NCBI GenBank assembly: GCA_017165825.1
Contig: CM029368.1
Coordinates: 3,229,530 to 3,293,529, forward strand
Direction of reading: 5' to 3'
Length of the DNA stretch: 64,000 bases
DNA from: Hepsetus odoe
Lineage: Eukaryota; Chordata; Actinopteri; Characiformes; Hepsetidae
In this document: piece by piece, positions 22,450-33,153 of the stretch
How positions within the stretch are numbered: the first letter of the stretch is position 1
How the letters are laid out: each line of letters begins with the position of its first letter
Made by a program: the position numbers and the translations under genes
The notes under the pieces: model-generated
Seen by the model: the letters and a program-made list of their open reading frames with translations, nothing else
The model's database searches: none
Told to the model about the DNA's origin: nothing

Positions 22450-22890
22450 AGGTGCAGGACACTGAGCAATGGCTGATAGATCAGCATCTTAATTGACTCA
22501 AATAAAGGATTTGAGTTAAATTACAGCCTCTGCACACAAAATGTACCATTTCCTGCACACGGCCCCAAACCAGCTTCTGTGCAGACTCTCGGGAGCTGCA
22601 TAAATTATTCCAGTAATGAATCCACTCAGTCACGAATGTGTGCAGTGGTAAACCAGTGCACAGTGCCTAAAGTACAACAGCAGACAAAAACAGTACCTAA
22701 CAGGCCACAGTCACTCTGCACAGCTTGTGCACATTGTTCAGACCCTGCTGGAAAGATGGGATTTTAGAGGCTTTAAACTCTGCACACGTCTAGTTCCACT
22801 CACCACCACTGTGAGCACTTCTAGCTTGGTATCTGACTCACACCAGACCCAGTCTGAATGACTATCATTTAGAAAAATTGGTGAGATTTT
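22450..22890. other. Unassigned sequence
   Basis: No recognised repeat. gtgcacag words recur (22645-22730) without clear periodicity. Confidence 0.45.
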
Positions 22891-23100
22891 TACATTTACA
22901 TTTACAGCATTTAGCAGACGCTCTTATCCAGAGCGACTTCCATGTCCTAATTTCAGGGACAGTCCCCCTGGACCAACTCAGGGTTAAGGGTCTTGCTCAG
23001 GGACCCAGTGGTGGTAGTGCCAGAGGTGGGATTTGAACCTGGGACCTCTTGACCCATTGGTCCATAGGCAAGTATTCTACCTCTAGGCTACCACCACCCT
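22891..23100 (-). mobile_element. Family B SINE, full length
   Basis: In reverse complement: L2-type tail (gcatttagcagacgctctta, tccagagcgac), the gggacagtccccctgg block, ggttaagggtcttgctcagg, B box complement (ggatttgaacctggga, here as gggatttgaacc) and a decayed A-box region (tctaggctaccaccaccc). Confidence 0.92.
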
Positions 23101-23109
23101 TTTTAGTAT

Positions 23110-23728
23110 TTGTCACAGGGCCAGACTGGACTCCCATACTTAACTTGATCTGTCCAAAAATGTGTGGACACATGGTCTTCCACTGTTTCTCACAGGCTAC
23201 TAGTAGCTTGTTCCACAAAGACGAACAGTCTTGCACCCTCATACTGCACTTATTGAGCAACGCGTACCATCGAGCTCTGCTCGCCTTGAACCCTCACTAT
23301 TGGAGAAAAGAAGAAGACCTGCATCAAGACTCTTCAGTCCTGGCTCCTCAGTGGTGGAACGAGCTCCCCCTGATGGTCAGAACTGCTGAATCCTTTGTTG
23401 TTTTCAAAAGTCGATTAAAGACCCACCTGTTCCAGGAATTTCCAAACAGTCCCACTCTTTTTACCTCTGCTCTTTCTTTCCTCTTCCTCCAGAAACTTCT
23501 GCTCTTTCTTTCCCCTTACATTTCAAATAAAGCAAAAAAACAAAAATAACTATAACGGCACTCTCTGTTGTTCTAGTCACAGGGTTACTAAGTTTGTTAC
23601 TGGTTGTAATGGTAAATCAGCAGTGGTTGATCGTGGCTGGTTATTAATATGTAGTTCAAATGTGGATACAAAGCACTGCTGTAAGTTGCTCTGGATAAGA
23701 GCAACTGCTAAATGCTGTAAATGTAAAA
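23110..23728 (+). mobile_element. L2/CR1-like LINE, 3' end
   Basis: The 3'-terminal coding end of a non-LTR retrotransposon, followed by an untranslated region and the tail ctggataagagcaactgctaaatgctgtaaatg. That tail is the same sequence that ends family B SINEs. Known fish SINE/LINE pairs share tails in this way, so this LINE type is a plausible partner for family B. The 5' part, including endonuclease and polymerase, is absent. Confidence 0.75.
23223..23552 (+). pseudogene. L2/CR1-like ORF2 C-terminal remnant
   Basis: The frame gives LAPQWWNELPLMVRTA and FKSRLKTHLFQEF, the conserved C-terminal signature of L2/CR1-group and related LINEs (W-N-x-L-P...FK-x-x-LKTHLF). The open frame starts artificially inside the adjacent SINE at 23049. 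Only the stretch from about 23223 looks LINE-derived, and that boundary is approximate. No catalytic motifs are retained. Confidence 0.75.
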
Positions 23729-24087
23729 TGTTTCTCCTGAACTGGAGTATTAACAGGAGAGGGTTGCAGCAACACCCTCTATCTTTCTTGAAAGCGTTAC
23801 TCCACATATTGAAAGACTGGGGTGAAGATTTGATTGCACTCAGCCAGAATAGCAGAACTGAGGTCAGGCACTGATGCTGGATGATTAGTACTGGATCACA
23901 AACTGCTCCAGCTCATCCCAAAGGGACCAGAAGAAGCTCCATCACTCCTGAGAACACGGTTCCCATGTTTGGGGCCTTGTACCCCCTTGCTGTTGCTCAG
24001 CATCAGGCATGAAGACATTAGGACATCATACTCATGCGTTGGCTCCATAGCGTTCCATTCCATTGGCCAGTACTTTTCTATGGAGAT
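23729..24087. other. Unassigned sequence
   Basis: No recognised repeat or gene. Confidence 0.5.
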
Positions 24088-24310
24088 AAGTGAAAGTGAA
24101 GTGAAAGTGACTGCGTGACACTGTGAAACACAAGTCATAGAACACAGCCTGTGCTTTTAACCCACACACACCGTCCAGCAGTGGGCAGCCAGATCGAGCA
24201 CCCGGGGAGCATGGGGGACGGCACCTTGCTCAGTGGTACCTCAGGGCAACCTGCTGGTCCAGGATTCGGACCCACGACTTTTCATTCTTTAGGCCTAGTC
24301 CCTGAACACT
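24088..24310 (-). mobile_element. Family A SINE, near complete
   Basis: Tail gtgaaagtgaagtgaaagtg, cacacaccgtccagcagtgg, gagcacccggggagcatggg, cctgctggtccaggattcgg and a worn head (ggcctagtccctgaacac). Confidence 0.88.
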
Positions 24311-25129
24311 AAATGTCATGTGAACTGCTATATTAGCAGTGGATCTTGTTCTTTGTAAAATATGCTGGCCAATCATGAAAGCCTGTCAAAATTGATTATA
24401 AAACAGATTTTAAAACAAAATAAAACAGTCAAAATTGTGTTTGAAATTTTTTTGTGTTATTATTTTTCATAGATGAGGAGTGTAAGTTGCCATGGTGATA
24501 TAGGCCAGTAAAAAGTATCCACTACAAGGCTTATCTTGAACTCATCTTAAACTTAGCTAAGTGTGAAATCCTCCTTCGTTACAATAGTTTGAAATGCAAC
24601 TGTGTACGAGGAGGAACTGAACAAGACAATGAGTTTGTGATCGAACTGTCAGGACTTTAACGCTGAAATGAACGTTCATCCTCCAGATCTGGGTCTGGTA
24701 TTGGTTAGTTTTGTGGCCCTTTACAAAGGCACAAACATTTGCTTTAAGGCTAAACCATGAACCGCAGCTTTTCCTCTGGAAAATATCCACTTGACAGCCT
24801 TGAACTGCACAGCGTAATGAGATAAAACCCACACTACAAAGATCCCAGAGCTGATCTACAGAAAATGTGGTGCTTCTACCTGACTCACCACTAATATTTA
24901 TCTCAAAATCAGCCTGGCTCTTAATTGGGACATGCTTCTTTGACCCAGTCTCATGTTTTCTGTGTCTCTGGGGCTCTGTGTGGTGTATGACGTCATGCTT
25001 CATGTGTTTTTAATCAGATTCACACGGTCTCTATTAGAGCCGAAGCGATGGATCTGAAAGGACAGCGTGGAGTGGCTAATCAGTTCATTCATTGCAATGG
25101 GGACCGTTTCATTTGGTTATTACCTAACG
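24311..25129. other. Unassigned sequence
   Basis: AT-rich to 24550, then mixed. The 148-codon minus-strand frame (24557-25003) resembles no family I know and has no supporting context. Confidence 0.45.
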
Positions 25130-25185
25130 TTTCTTCATTCTGGCAGACCCTTTAATCCAGAGTGACTTGCAAGTGAGGCAAGGCC
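25130..25185 (-). repeat. L2-type tail fragment
   Basis: tctggcagaccctttaatcc, agagtgacttgcaagtgagg: a diverged tail copy. Confidence 0.55.
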
Positions 25186-25439
25186 AATCCGAGTGCACGG
25201 CTCTGACGGGTCAGATTAATGCTACATGGCTTTGAGTCCACTCCAGGATCTGTGCAGCCTTTGAGAAGAATCTCCAGTGTAAGGTTAACGGCCAGAGGGG
25301 CAGATCTGTGGTCTAAAGTCCAGTCTGATGTCTCACCATCAAGACTGAGACAATCTGAGTCAAAAAATGACCAAAAAATCAACCTTCCGAAATGGCAAAT
25401 ACCTGTAAAGACATTCAGACTTCTTTCAACACTCCTCCA
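25186..25439. other. Unassigned sequence
   Basis: No recognised family. It ends at the start of the duplicated arm. Confidence 0.45.
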
Positions 25440-25712
25440 TGAAGGAGAGTGAGAGAGAGGACAGGGAGAGTGGACGGTGGAGTTCAGGGTGTGTTGAGTG
25501 TGTGTCCGTGATGGAGAACTAGTAGAGACGGTGATGAAAGTGAAGCGGTGAAGTTCATGTGGATTATTTTCAGTAGATTGTTTTTATTGGAGTTGAAGTT
25601 CGAGGCTTTAATCGTCTTTAATTCTATTAATATGGAGTGAGATTCAGTTCACTTTCAGCACAGACGCTCCAGACGTCCTTCAGAGGAGACACGTCTCACT
25701 TTACACTCTCAG
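25440..25712 (-). repeat. Arm 2 of the long-range inverted duplication
   Basis: Reverse complement of 612-887 at very high identity. Homology stops abruptly at 25440 on the left. On the right it continues into the same minisatellite, as in arm 1. Confidence 0.9.
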
Positions 25713-25842
25713 TACATTCCTGTACTTTTACTTTATACTCTCAGTACATTCCTCTACTTTTTACTTTACACTCTCAGTACATTCCTCTACTTTATACTTT
25801 ACACTCTCAGTACATTCCTGTACTTTACTTTACACTCTCAGT
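25713..25842. repeat. 32-bp minisatellite, first part
   Basis: About four units of ctcagtacattcctgtactt with variable TTTA runs, the complement of the array at 355-622. Unit length varies more than in arm 1 because of small losses in the tttactttac part. Confidence 0.93.
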
Positions 25843-26101
25843 GGGCAGCGGTGGCCTAGCGGTTAGGGCGTGAGCTGCATGATCGGAGGATCAGGGGTTC
25901 AAACCCCTTCCCAATAGGTTGCCCTGAGGTACCCTTGAGCAAGGTACTGTCCCCATCACTGCTCCCCGGGCGCTTTCAATAGCTGCCCACTGCTGCACGG
26001 GTTTGAGTGTGCATGGGTTAAATGCAGAGGTCCAATTTCGTTGTGGTTCATGTGTGCTGTGCCATGACCTCGCAATGACAAGGGTTGTCACTTTCACTTT
26101 T
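25843..26101 (+). mobile_element. Full-length young family A SINE inserted in the minisatellite
   Basis: Complete from gggcagcggtggcctagcgg (intact A-box region) to the tail gttgtcactttcactttt. It carries the second-subfamily diagnostic middle (cttcccaataggttgccctg, cggaggatcaggggttcaaa, tgccatgacctcgcaatgac). It is flanked by cactctcagt (25833-25842) and cactttcagt (26102-26111), a 10-bp target duplication with one mismatch. It is nearly identical to the copy at 47026-47278. Confidence 0.93.
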
Positions 26102-26250
26102 CACTTTCAGTACATTCCTGTACTTTTACTTTATACTCTCAGTACATTCCTCTACTTTTTACTTTACACTCTCAGTACATTCCTGTACTTTATACTTTAC
26201 ACTCTCAGTACATTCCTGTACTTTACTTTACACTCTCAGTACATTCTTAT
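26102..26250. repeat. 32-bp minisatellite, second part
   Basis: The array resumes after the SINE for four to five more units, ending at ctcagtacattcttatcc. Confidence 0.93.
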
Positions 26251-26390
26251 CCTTTTTATCATGTCTAAGAAGGATAAACTGCAGAAAACATACATATAAA
26301 CATACTTGTATAAAAGACTTTCAGCTGCTTAAGCTTTTAAACCATTAGAAAGTGTCTTGGGGTCTTAGTGCCATCTAGTGGCTGTGATTG

Positions 26391-26591
26391 CATTTACATT
26401 TACATTTATGGCATTTAGCAGATGCTCTTATCCAGAGCGACTTTCATTTCTCAGCTACAGGGACAGTCCTCCTGGACCGACTCGGGGTTCAGAGTTTCAG
26501 CTCAGGAACCCAATGGTGGGGCTGGAGGTGGGACCTGAACCTGCGACCTCTTGGTCTGTATGTGAGTATTTTACTACTAGACCACCAGCAT
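26391..26591 (-). mobile_element. Family B SINE, full length
   Basis: Reverse-complement copy with catttagcagatgctcttat, gggacagtcctcctgg, caggaacccaatggtggggc, B-box complement (gggacctgaacctgcgacc) and actagaccaccagc. Confidence 0.9.
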
Positions 26592-26786
26592 ATTGTAGAC
26601 ACAAAATAAAGTGAGAAGATATTCCAACTTGTACAAAAAAAAAAATGTCAAAAATCTCTTTCAGCTCGGAAAGTGACATTTAAGAGGTGTTTGTGAGCAG
26701 CAAGTGGTGTTTTCCAAAAAAGCAAAACCCAGTAAGAATAGAATAAATACGTGATACAGATCTACATATATATAAAAAACATAAAG

Positions 26787-26960
26787 CAGGTTGCCCTGAG
26801 GTACACTTGATCAAGGTACCATCCCCATCACTGCTCCCTGGGTGCTTTAAATAGCTTCCTCCTGCTGCTGTGTGTGGGTTAAAAGCAGAGGCTGCATTTC
26901 GTTGTGTTTCACTGTGTGTTGTGCTGTGTTTCACAATGACAAATAGTCACTTTCACTTCA
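26787..26960 (+). mobile_element. Family A SINE, 5' truncated
   Basis: Starts at caggttgccctgaggtacac and keeps gatcaaggtaccatccccat, ggttaaaagcagaggctgca and the tail tagtcactttcacttcat. The tRNA head is missing. Confidence 0.88.
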
Positions 26961-26964
26961 TATT

Positions 26965-26968
<4 letters not shown>

Positions 26969-27043
<75 letters not shown>

Positions 27044-27058
27044 GCACATATATATATG
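26969..27058. repeat. (TA)n(CA)n(TA)n compound microsatellite
   Basis: About 57 bp of TA followed by CA and a short TA run. The TA block is a perfect palindrome and may extrude as a hairpin. Confidence 0.97.
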
Positions 27059-27213
27059 ATGGATGGGTAGATGCATGTGTTAATGTTGGTTTCCTACTGC
27101 AGAACATCTCTGAACATGCGTTTCTGAAGAATGGTGTTAGGACAGATCATGAGGCCATTAGGGACCTCCGGTGTCAGGAAAGGTATCTGGTCATGAAGGT
27201 TTAGGCTGGTGCT

Positions 27214-27420
27214 ACATTTTCATTTCATTTCATTTGCGGCATTTAGCAGACGCTCTTATCCAGAGCGACTTTCATGTCCTGATTACAGGGACAGTCCCCC
27301 TGGAGACACTCAGGGTTAAGGGTCTTGCTCAGGGACCCAGTGGTGGTAGTACTAGAGGTGGGATTTGAACCTGGGACCTCTTGATAGGCAAGTACCCACC
27401 ACTAGACCACCTCCACTCTG
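27214..27420 (-). mobile_element. Family B SINE, full length
   Basis: Tail with catttcatttcatttgcggc in place of the usual cattta repeats, then gcagacgctcttatccagag, gggacagtccccctggagac, ggtgggatttgaacctggga and ccactagaccacctccac. About 15 bp near the head (the cccataggtcca part) are absent. Confidence 0.92.
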
Positions 27421-28450
27421 TTGAATTGATGTCCACATTAATGCCTGTGCTGAGCAGAACATTGTCCAGAGCATCATGCTGTTTGCAGGATTGTCTCCAC
27501 AGTGCACCCCGTTGCCATCTCCTTCCTGGTGAAGTATAGGAAAACGGCACTCCTCAAACCAGGGCATCTTCTTCCATCATTCAATGATGCTTGCAAGCCC
27601 ATCGTGTGCATTTTGTACAGGGGTCGGCATGGGCACTCTGACCAGTCTGCAGCCCTATACATCACTAATTCTGACCCACTGACCCGGTCAGTCTTACAGT
27701 TTTGCAGGAGCTCCAACCCTGTGGACCTCATCTGAACCTGTGGAAGTTGCCTTTACACCTGCCCTTTTCTCCTGACTTTGCTAAGAGTAATACATTTTCA
27801 TGGCTGTTGCATTGAAAACCTCTCAAATATTCCTCCAAGGTCGCTTTCTGTGCAGCTGTAGTAGTTGGAGATCATCTAGCTGGAGATATCCAGGCCCTTT
27901 TCAGGAGAGGAGTCTAATTTTGGCCCAGCTTTTACTACACAGGAAGGCTGCCGTTACACCAGGTTGCCAGGTGCAGTCGTTTTATGCTTCTTCATGATAT
28001 TTTATGCATTTCATTCATTCTATATTCACACCGCATTTTTCAAAAGTGCACAACCAGCGCTGACTCATTTTGGGCAGGTGTGTGAAGGAACCGTCCTCTG
28101 CTGTCCTCTGACTCTCAGGTCACGGCTGTAGAAACCAGGCTTTTGATGAGGCTAATGAAAGGCCTCGACCCTGAAGCTGCTGCAGACGGAGGGGGGATAA
28201 AGCCACTTTATCTTTGCTTTTCAAAACAAAATCCTTTTCAGAGAGAAGCTGCTGCCATTTTAAACATGCTTCACTCCCCCAAGAAGCTCTTAGATCTTAA
28301 TGGGTTCAAATGAAGACGCGAGAACCCTTTAGAGAGTCAAACAACCAAGCTTGGTTCTAATCTCGCTGTCCGGGGGCAAATGACTGCCATTTGTTACGTT
28401 TGATCCATTTTCCGAGGCCCTCGTCTCTGGAGTCATTCTCTAATGATTTC
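27421..28450. other. Unassigned sequence
   Basis: Contains a 77-codon plus-strand frame (27502-27735) without a recognisable domain. It may be an unidentified old repeat. Nothing else is seen. Confidence 0.4.
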
Positions 28451-28624
28451 AAAGTGAACGTGAAGTGAAAGTGACTGTTTGCGATTGTGAAACACAGCAC
28501 ACGGTGAACCACAACCAAATGCAAACTGTGCTTTTAACCCACACACACACCATGCAGACGTGGGCAGCCATATCCAGCACTCAGGGAGCAGTGATGGGAA
28601 CAGTATGTTACCCAAGGGAACCTC
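28451..28624 (-). mobile_element. Family A SINE, interrupted (left part)
   Basis: Tail gtgaacgtgaagtgaaagtg, tgtgaaacacagcacacggt, accatgcagacgtgggcagc, caagggaacctc. It stops at the inserted plus-strand SINE and resumes at 28864. Confidence 0.85.
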
Positions 28625-28863
28625 GGGGCAGCGGAGGCCTACTGAACAGGGAGTTGGCCCATGGATCAGAAGATCCATCAGTAGGTCTGGGATTCGAACC
28701 TGAGGTACCTTTTGAGCAAGGTACCATCCCTGTCACTGCTCCCCGGGCGCTTTCAATAGCTACTCCCTGCTGCACGTGTTTGTGGGTTAAATGCAGTGTA
28801 ATTTCGTTGTGGTTTGCTGTGCTGTGTATTCACAATAGCGAGAATAGTCACTTTCACTTTCAC
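28625..28863 (+). mobile_element. Family A SINE nested in an opposite-strand family A SINE
   Basis: ggggcagcggaggcctactg, gtctgggattcgaacctgag, ttgagcaaggtaccatccct, cactgctccccgggcgcttt, ggttaaatgcag and the tail agtcactttcactttcac. Both neighbours belong to one minus-strand SINE, which dates this insertion as later. Confidence 0.88.
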
Positions 28864-28900
28864 TCAGGGCACCCTACTTGTCTAGTCCAGATTTGCGTTA
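28864..28900 (-). mobile_element. Family A SINE, interrupted (right part)
   Basis: tcagggcaccctacttgtctagtcc continues the copy broken at 28624. The head beyond it is lost. Confidence 0.7.
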
Positions 28901-30309
28901 TTTGGTCTTTTTTTTTTGCTTTGAGGGCACCATTCCAGTCTCATTTATTGCAGTATTACTGCTGTCATATAAAAATATATTCATTCATCCATCCATTCAT
29001 TCACCCATTCATTTATTTAAACACTGAGCTATCCTTTAACCTGTAAATGTGATTAATAAACCATTAAAACTGGCCTAAAGCGCTTGATTTTATGGGTTAA
29101 TGAGACTTGAATTTAGAAGAATAACAATTTACTCATCATCTGTCTTAATAAAACGGAGATTTTTATGATGGATGTATTTGTGAGTACACTGTGCAGGGTG
29201 CACAGTCCCAGTCCTGGATATCCAGAGAGTTCCCTCTAATTAAATACACAGACTAAACCTGCTCATTTCCACTGACTGGAGGCCTCCTCCAGAATCAGAG
29301 CTGTCCACTCAGACAAGTGGGACCACACGGTTCACTGGGGAAATTGTAATAAGAGTGGTCTGCCCAGAAGGGGACGCCAGACATCATGAAACCAAGTGCA
29401 CTTACGGGATTTCAATCTTCTAGTGCTTTACTGAAATAACTTTCAGTCCTTCTAACATGTTTCTAGATTTAGATTTAACCGGCTCCGATTGATTTATTAT
29501 CAGTGGCATTTGCTTCTAAGTGTAAAAATAAATCCAGGACCTTCCCCTCCCCCTCACACTGCAAACAGAGTGTCTTAAGGTGGACAGAACCTCAATAGAA
29601 TAGCTAGAAATCTTACTGATTTTAGATCAGTAACTAAAACTTGGTCTCTTCTGTAACACGCTGTAAGGATTTAAGGATGGAGGGAAGTATTTTCATCAGA
29701 TTTCTTGACATTTTTCCCTGAAAATCAGTGAGTGTGCACTAAAACGCAGGGTTGTATATGGAGCTGCTGAAATCAGGTCAGGCCTGTGAACTGATGCAGG
29801 GTCAGATGTCTCACGACAGCCTGCTTTCCGTTCGGAGCTCAGACTGGATACAGATTGTAGTGTAAGTAATAGAAGTAAGGAAATGCCCCGAGCAAGACGG
29901 GAGTCCAGTTTTCCACTGACTCGTCCCACCATTTGACTGGCTCATCCAGGCATGTCAGCAGGACATGCTTCAACAGAGACGGATGGACCACTGACCTAAA
30001 AACTGCAGAATCAGGAAAGAGCATGTTGATGCTCAGCTGCCGTCCCGGCGAGGACATGTCGAAGGAGGAACGTATGGGAGAACGCTGTGAGAAAAGAAGC
30101 CTCTGATGGGTCTTCCTTTAGTTCGTTCTTTCACATCTCGGACGTTTGCATCTGGGAAAATCTAAAAATGATCATAATTCAATAATTCATCATAAACTGT
30201 GCTGACAAAACATCCTGGAAATAAATACATAAACAAACAAACAACACAGTAAGACAAAACAACCACTGGGCTGATTAAGGGTTAACGTAACACTATCCTC
30301 ATTCTGTTT
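28901..30309. other. Unassigned sequence with a short (ATTC)n run
   Basis: attcattcatccatcc-type repeats lie at 28978-29020. The remainder shows no family or exon I can name. Confidence 0.45.
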
Positions 30310-30408
30310 ATAAGAGTCGGTGTAGAAAGAGAGAGAGACAGAGAGAACAGACAGAAAGAACACAGGAGAGAAAGAAGCAGACAGGCAGACAAAAGGAAAG
30401 AAAGAAAG

Positions 30409-30453
<45 letters not shown>

Positions 30454-30536
30454 GAGACAGACAGAAAGAGAGAGAGCGAGAAAGAGAGACAGAGAAAGAG
30501 CGACAGACAGAAAGAGAGAGACAGAGAGAGACAGAC

Positions 30537-30582
<46 letters not shown>

Positions 30583-30738
30583 ACAGAAAGAACACAGGAG
30601 AGAAAGAAGCAGACAGGCAGACAAAGAAAGAAAGAAAGAAAAAGAGAGAGACAGACAGAGAGCGAGAAAGAGAGACAGAGACAGAGAGACAGAGAAAGAG
30701 CGACAGACAGAGAGAGACAGACAGACAGAGAGACCGAC

Positions 30739-30769
<31 letters not shown>

Positions 30770-30916
30770 AAGAGAGACCGACAGAGAGAGAGAGAGACAG
30801 ACAGACAAAGAGAGAACGACAAAGAGAGACCGACAGAGAGAGAGAGAGACAGACAGAGAGAGAGAGACAGACAGACACAAAGAGAGACCGACAGACAGAG
30901 AGAGAGACAGCCAGAC
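30310..30916 (+). repeat. 600-bp purine tract (GA/CAGA), partly duplicated
   Basis: The plus strand is almost entirely A/G with scattered C in cagacag words. A block starting acagaaagaacacaggagag occurs at 30351 and again at 30583, so about 232 bp were tandemly duplicated. The overlapping 'SLSLSL' frames of up to 270 codons on the minus strand are artefacts of the GA repeat. Confidence 0.93.
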
Positions 30917-31060
30917 AAGAGGAGAAGAGGAAGAACAAAGAGGAGGTTTTGGATGTGGAGAGAGAGGGTGATGTGAGGAAGATGCAGAGGACAGGAAGAC
31001 ATGGCGCTGGATGATGTGCTGTGGAGACTCTTAAATGGGGACAGCAGGAAGAAGAAGCAG
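30917..31060 (+). mobile_element. RTE 3' fragment, decayed
   Basis: gaggagaagaggaagaacaa, ggaggttttggatgtggaga, gatgcagaggacaggaagac, actcttaaatggggacagc and a gaagaagaag tail match the end of the full RTE element with several losses. It starts right at the end of the purine tract. Confidence 0.75.
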
Positions 31061-31123
31061 CTGTGATTTTATATCATCCTAGCAAATCCTTCCATTTTTA
31101 CAATAATTACTGCTCCAACACTT

Positions 31124-31301
31124 CAGTGTTGTTTCGAGTTTAGGGACTTGTCCCAGGACCTGAAGATTGTGGGTTTGAGTCCTGGACCAGTAGGTCGCTC
31201 TAAGGTTCCCTTGAGCAAGGTACCATCCCCATCACTGCTCCCCGGGAGCTGGATATGGCTGCCTCCTGCTAAAAGGTGTGTGGGTTAAAAGCAGAGACGT
31301 G
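31124..31301 (+). mobile_element. Family A SINE, no tail
   Basis: Eroded head (cagtgttgtttcgagtttag), B box gggtttgagtcctgg, gagcaaggtaccatccccat, cactgctccccgggagctgg, then lost after gcagagacgtg. Confidence 0.82.
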
Positions 31302-31925
31302 AAAAATGCTCAATGTTTAAAGAATCAAAATTCATTGAGAGGGGATGCAGTTCTGGCAGGACAAACCAACGTCCACATGGGCCAAACTTTGTCCTGTAGC
31401 CCACTTTAGTCAAAAAAGTGACAGAACTGTGAGTGAAAGTTCCACAGTGAGCGTTTCTGTGCTGAGAGCATTCATTTCATTTATAACGTGGTGGGAGGGG
31501 GAGCATTTTATAGCTCAGTATTATGACCTTAATATTAATTTATTGAATGTGTTGACTTTAGAACAGTCTTCCCAAACGAAAGAAAGGAGACCAGAAGAAG
31601 TGTGCATACCCTTGCTTATTTCCTTTGCATGCCAGGCAAACTAGGCTCAGGATCCTACAAAAAAGAAAGCCAGATGTGCAAGCTGGATGCAGAAAAGGCA
31701 AAAGAACAAGGGATATCATCATGAAAATGTGCCGGATAATTGAAAAAAGCTGTGGATTTGGAAAGGATAAGTGAACATTGTGCTTGATTTGACAAAAGTA
31801 TTTGGACTTCACTCAAAATGGCATTTCTGCTTCTTGTTGTCTGCGGTGTGGACTGTCCTGTGATCATTTTATATTTCTGTTGTTTTTCATGATGTGTGTT
31901 GTGCACTCTCGTCGTTCTAACGGGG
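31302..31925. other. Unassigned sequence
   Basis: A 99-codon plus-strand frame (31345-31644) has no recognisable domain. No repeat family is seen. Confidence 0.45.
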
Positions 31926-32094
31926 ACCGCGGTGGTGGTCTAGTGTTTAGGGAATTGGTCCCAGGATCGGAAAGTCGTGCGTTCAGATCCCAGATCAGCA
32001 GGTTGCACGGGTTTCCCTTGAGCAAGGTACCCTCTCCATCACTGCTCCCCGGGTGCTGGATATGGCTGCACTCTGCTGCACAGTGTGTGTGGGA
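31926..32094 (+). mobile_element. Family A SINE, no tail
   Basis: A box region cggtggtggtctagtg, B box gcgttcagatcccag, cccttgagcaaggtaccctc, gctccccgggtgctggatat, ctgctgcacagtgtgtgtgg. The 3' third is missing. Confidence 0.87.
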
Positions 32095-33153
32095 CAATTA
32101 CCAACCTACCGGTCCAAGTTCTCATAACTCAAAAAAAAGGTTTTGACAGTGAGGACACGGAGCAAAGAAGCCTTTCAGGTGTTATTTTGTCCTGTCCTTC
32201 CTGCAAAGACATCTTAAAGTTTTCAGCAGTGCAGGGTCTTTTTATTATTCCACTGTAAAATTCTCCACACATATCAGGGACAGGTCAGGACTGCAGGCAG
32301 GTCAGCCCAGTAAACAGACCCTCTTCTGCAGCCATGCCTTCGTAATGTTGACAAGAAAGAAGGGGGACAGAAAAAAATGTATATCTGTTGTGGAAGAACT
32401 TTGAGAGTATCTCAGATTGCCAAGAAAACAAACGAGTAGATCCTGGATCAAACCAAACCGCACTTCTCACACGAGGCCTGAAATCCAAGCTGAAGCTTGT
32501 TTTGGATGCATTTTCAGAAATGGATGGGCAGCGAGGAGATGGATGAAGACAATCAGCAGGATCATGAACAAGTCATTAAGAAGCCTGAAGATCCAAACAG
32601 AGGACAGGATATTCTGGAGGAACACTAAAAAATGTAACATTTTCCATTTCTCCTGCTCACTGGAGCATGATGGTGTGATCTAAACGAGATGTTTTAGGGA
32701 CTTGGATGTAAGATCATGAGGAATAGAGCTGTGAAAATTTGTCATTTAATATAAATGATCAGTTAAGCTTAACGTGAGCCACTTTGTTTCAAGCCTGACT
32801 TTAGAGATTCATTTCTTCAAATCAGGTGTGAGGAACTCTTTAAAGAACCTCAATTTGAAGGGTTCTATACCATAGATTGTCAGCTCCAGACCTCTGATCC
32901 ACTTTACAGCGGGTTTTGTCAGTTTTCTAAGGTGCTGTTGAACCTCAATGTTCCTCAGAGTGTGCTACCACGCCAGACGACAACTGTAAGGGCAGAAATG
33001 AAAGAATATTTATGATTTTAAAACAAGCCGTTTATAGTTCTAGAGTTTTTTGCATGCCCTTCTCAACAGCTCACTTGTTAGAGGCTGTTTTCTCTTATTC
33101 ATCATCAGTTAAGATGAAATACTGTCAAAAGTTGGACGCTAGACAACTCAGTC
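32095..33153. other. Unassigned sequence
   Basis: No recognised repeat or exon. Confidence 0.5.

Noticed and set aside
24557..25003. 148-codon minus-strand frame
   Set aside because: Length is within chance expectation for 64 kb and the peptide resembles nothing I recognise.
25843..25915. Possible tRNA gene at perfect A and B boxes of SINE heads
   Set aside because: The boxes belong to SINE heads. No cloverleaf with a proper acceptor stem was evident, and each is followed by SINE body sequence.
28465..29046. 193-codon plus-strand frame
   Set aside because: Runs through two nested SINEs and a tetranucleotide run. Not a gene.
30190..31002. Overlapping open frames of up to 270 codons on the minus strand rich in Ser, Leu, Cys and Val
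   Set aside because: They are the translation of a GA/CAGA simple repeat in several frames. No domain, and all frames are open for the same compositional reason.
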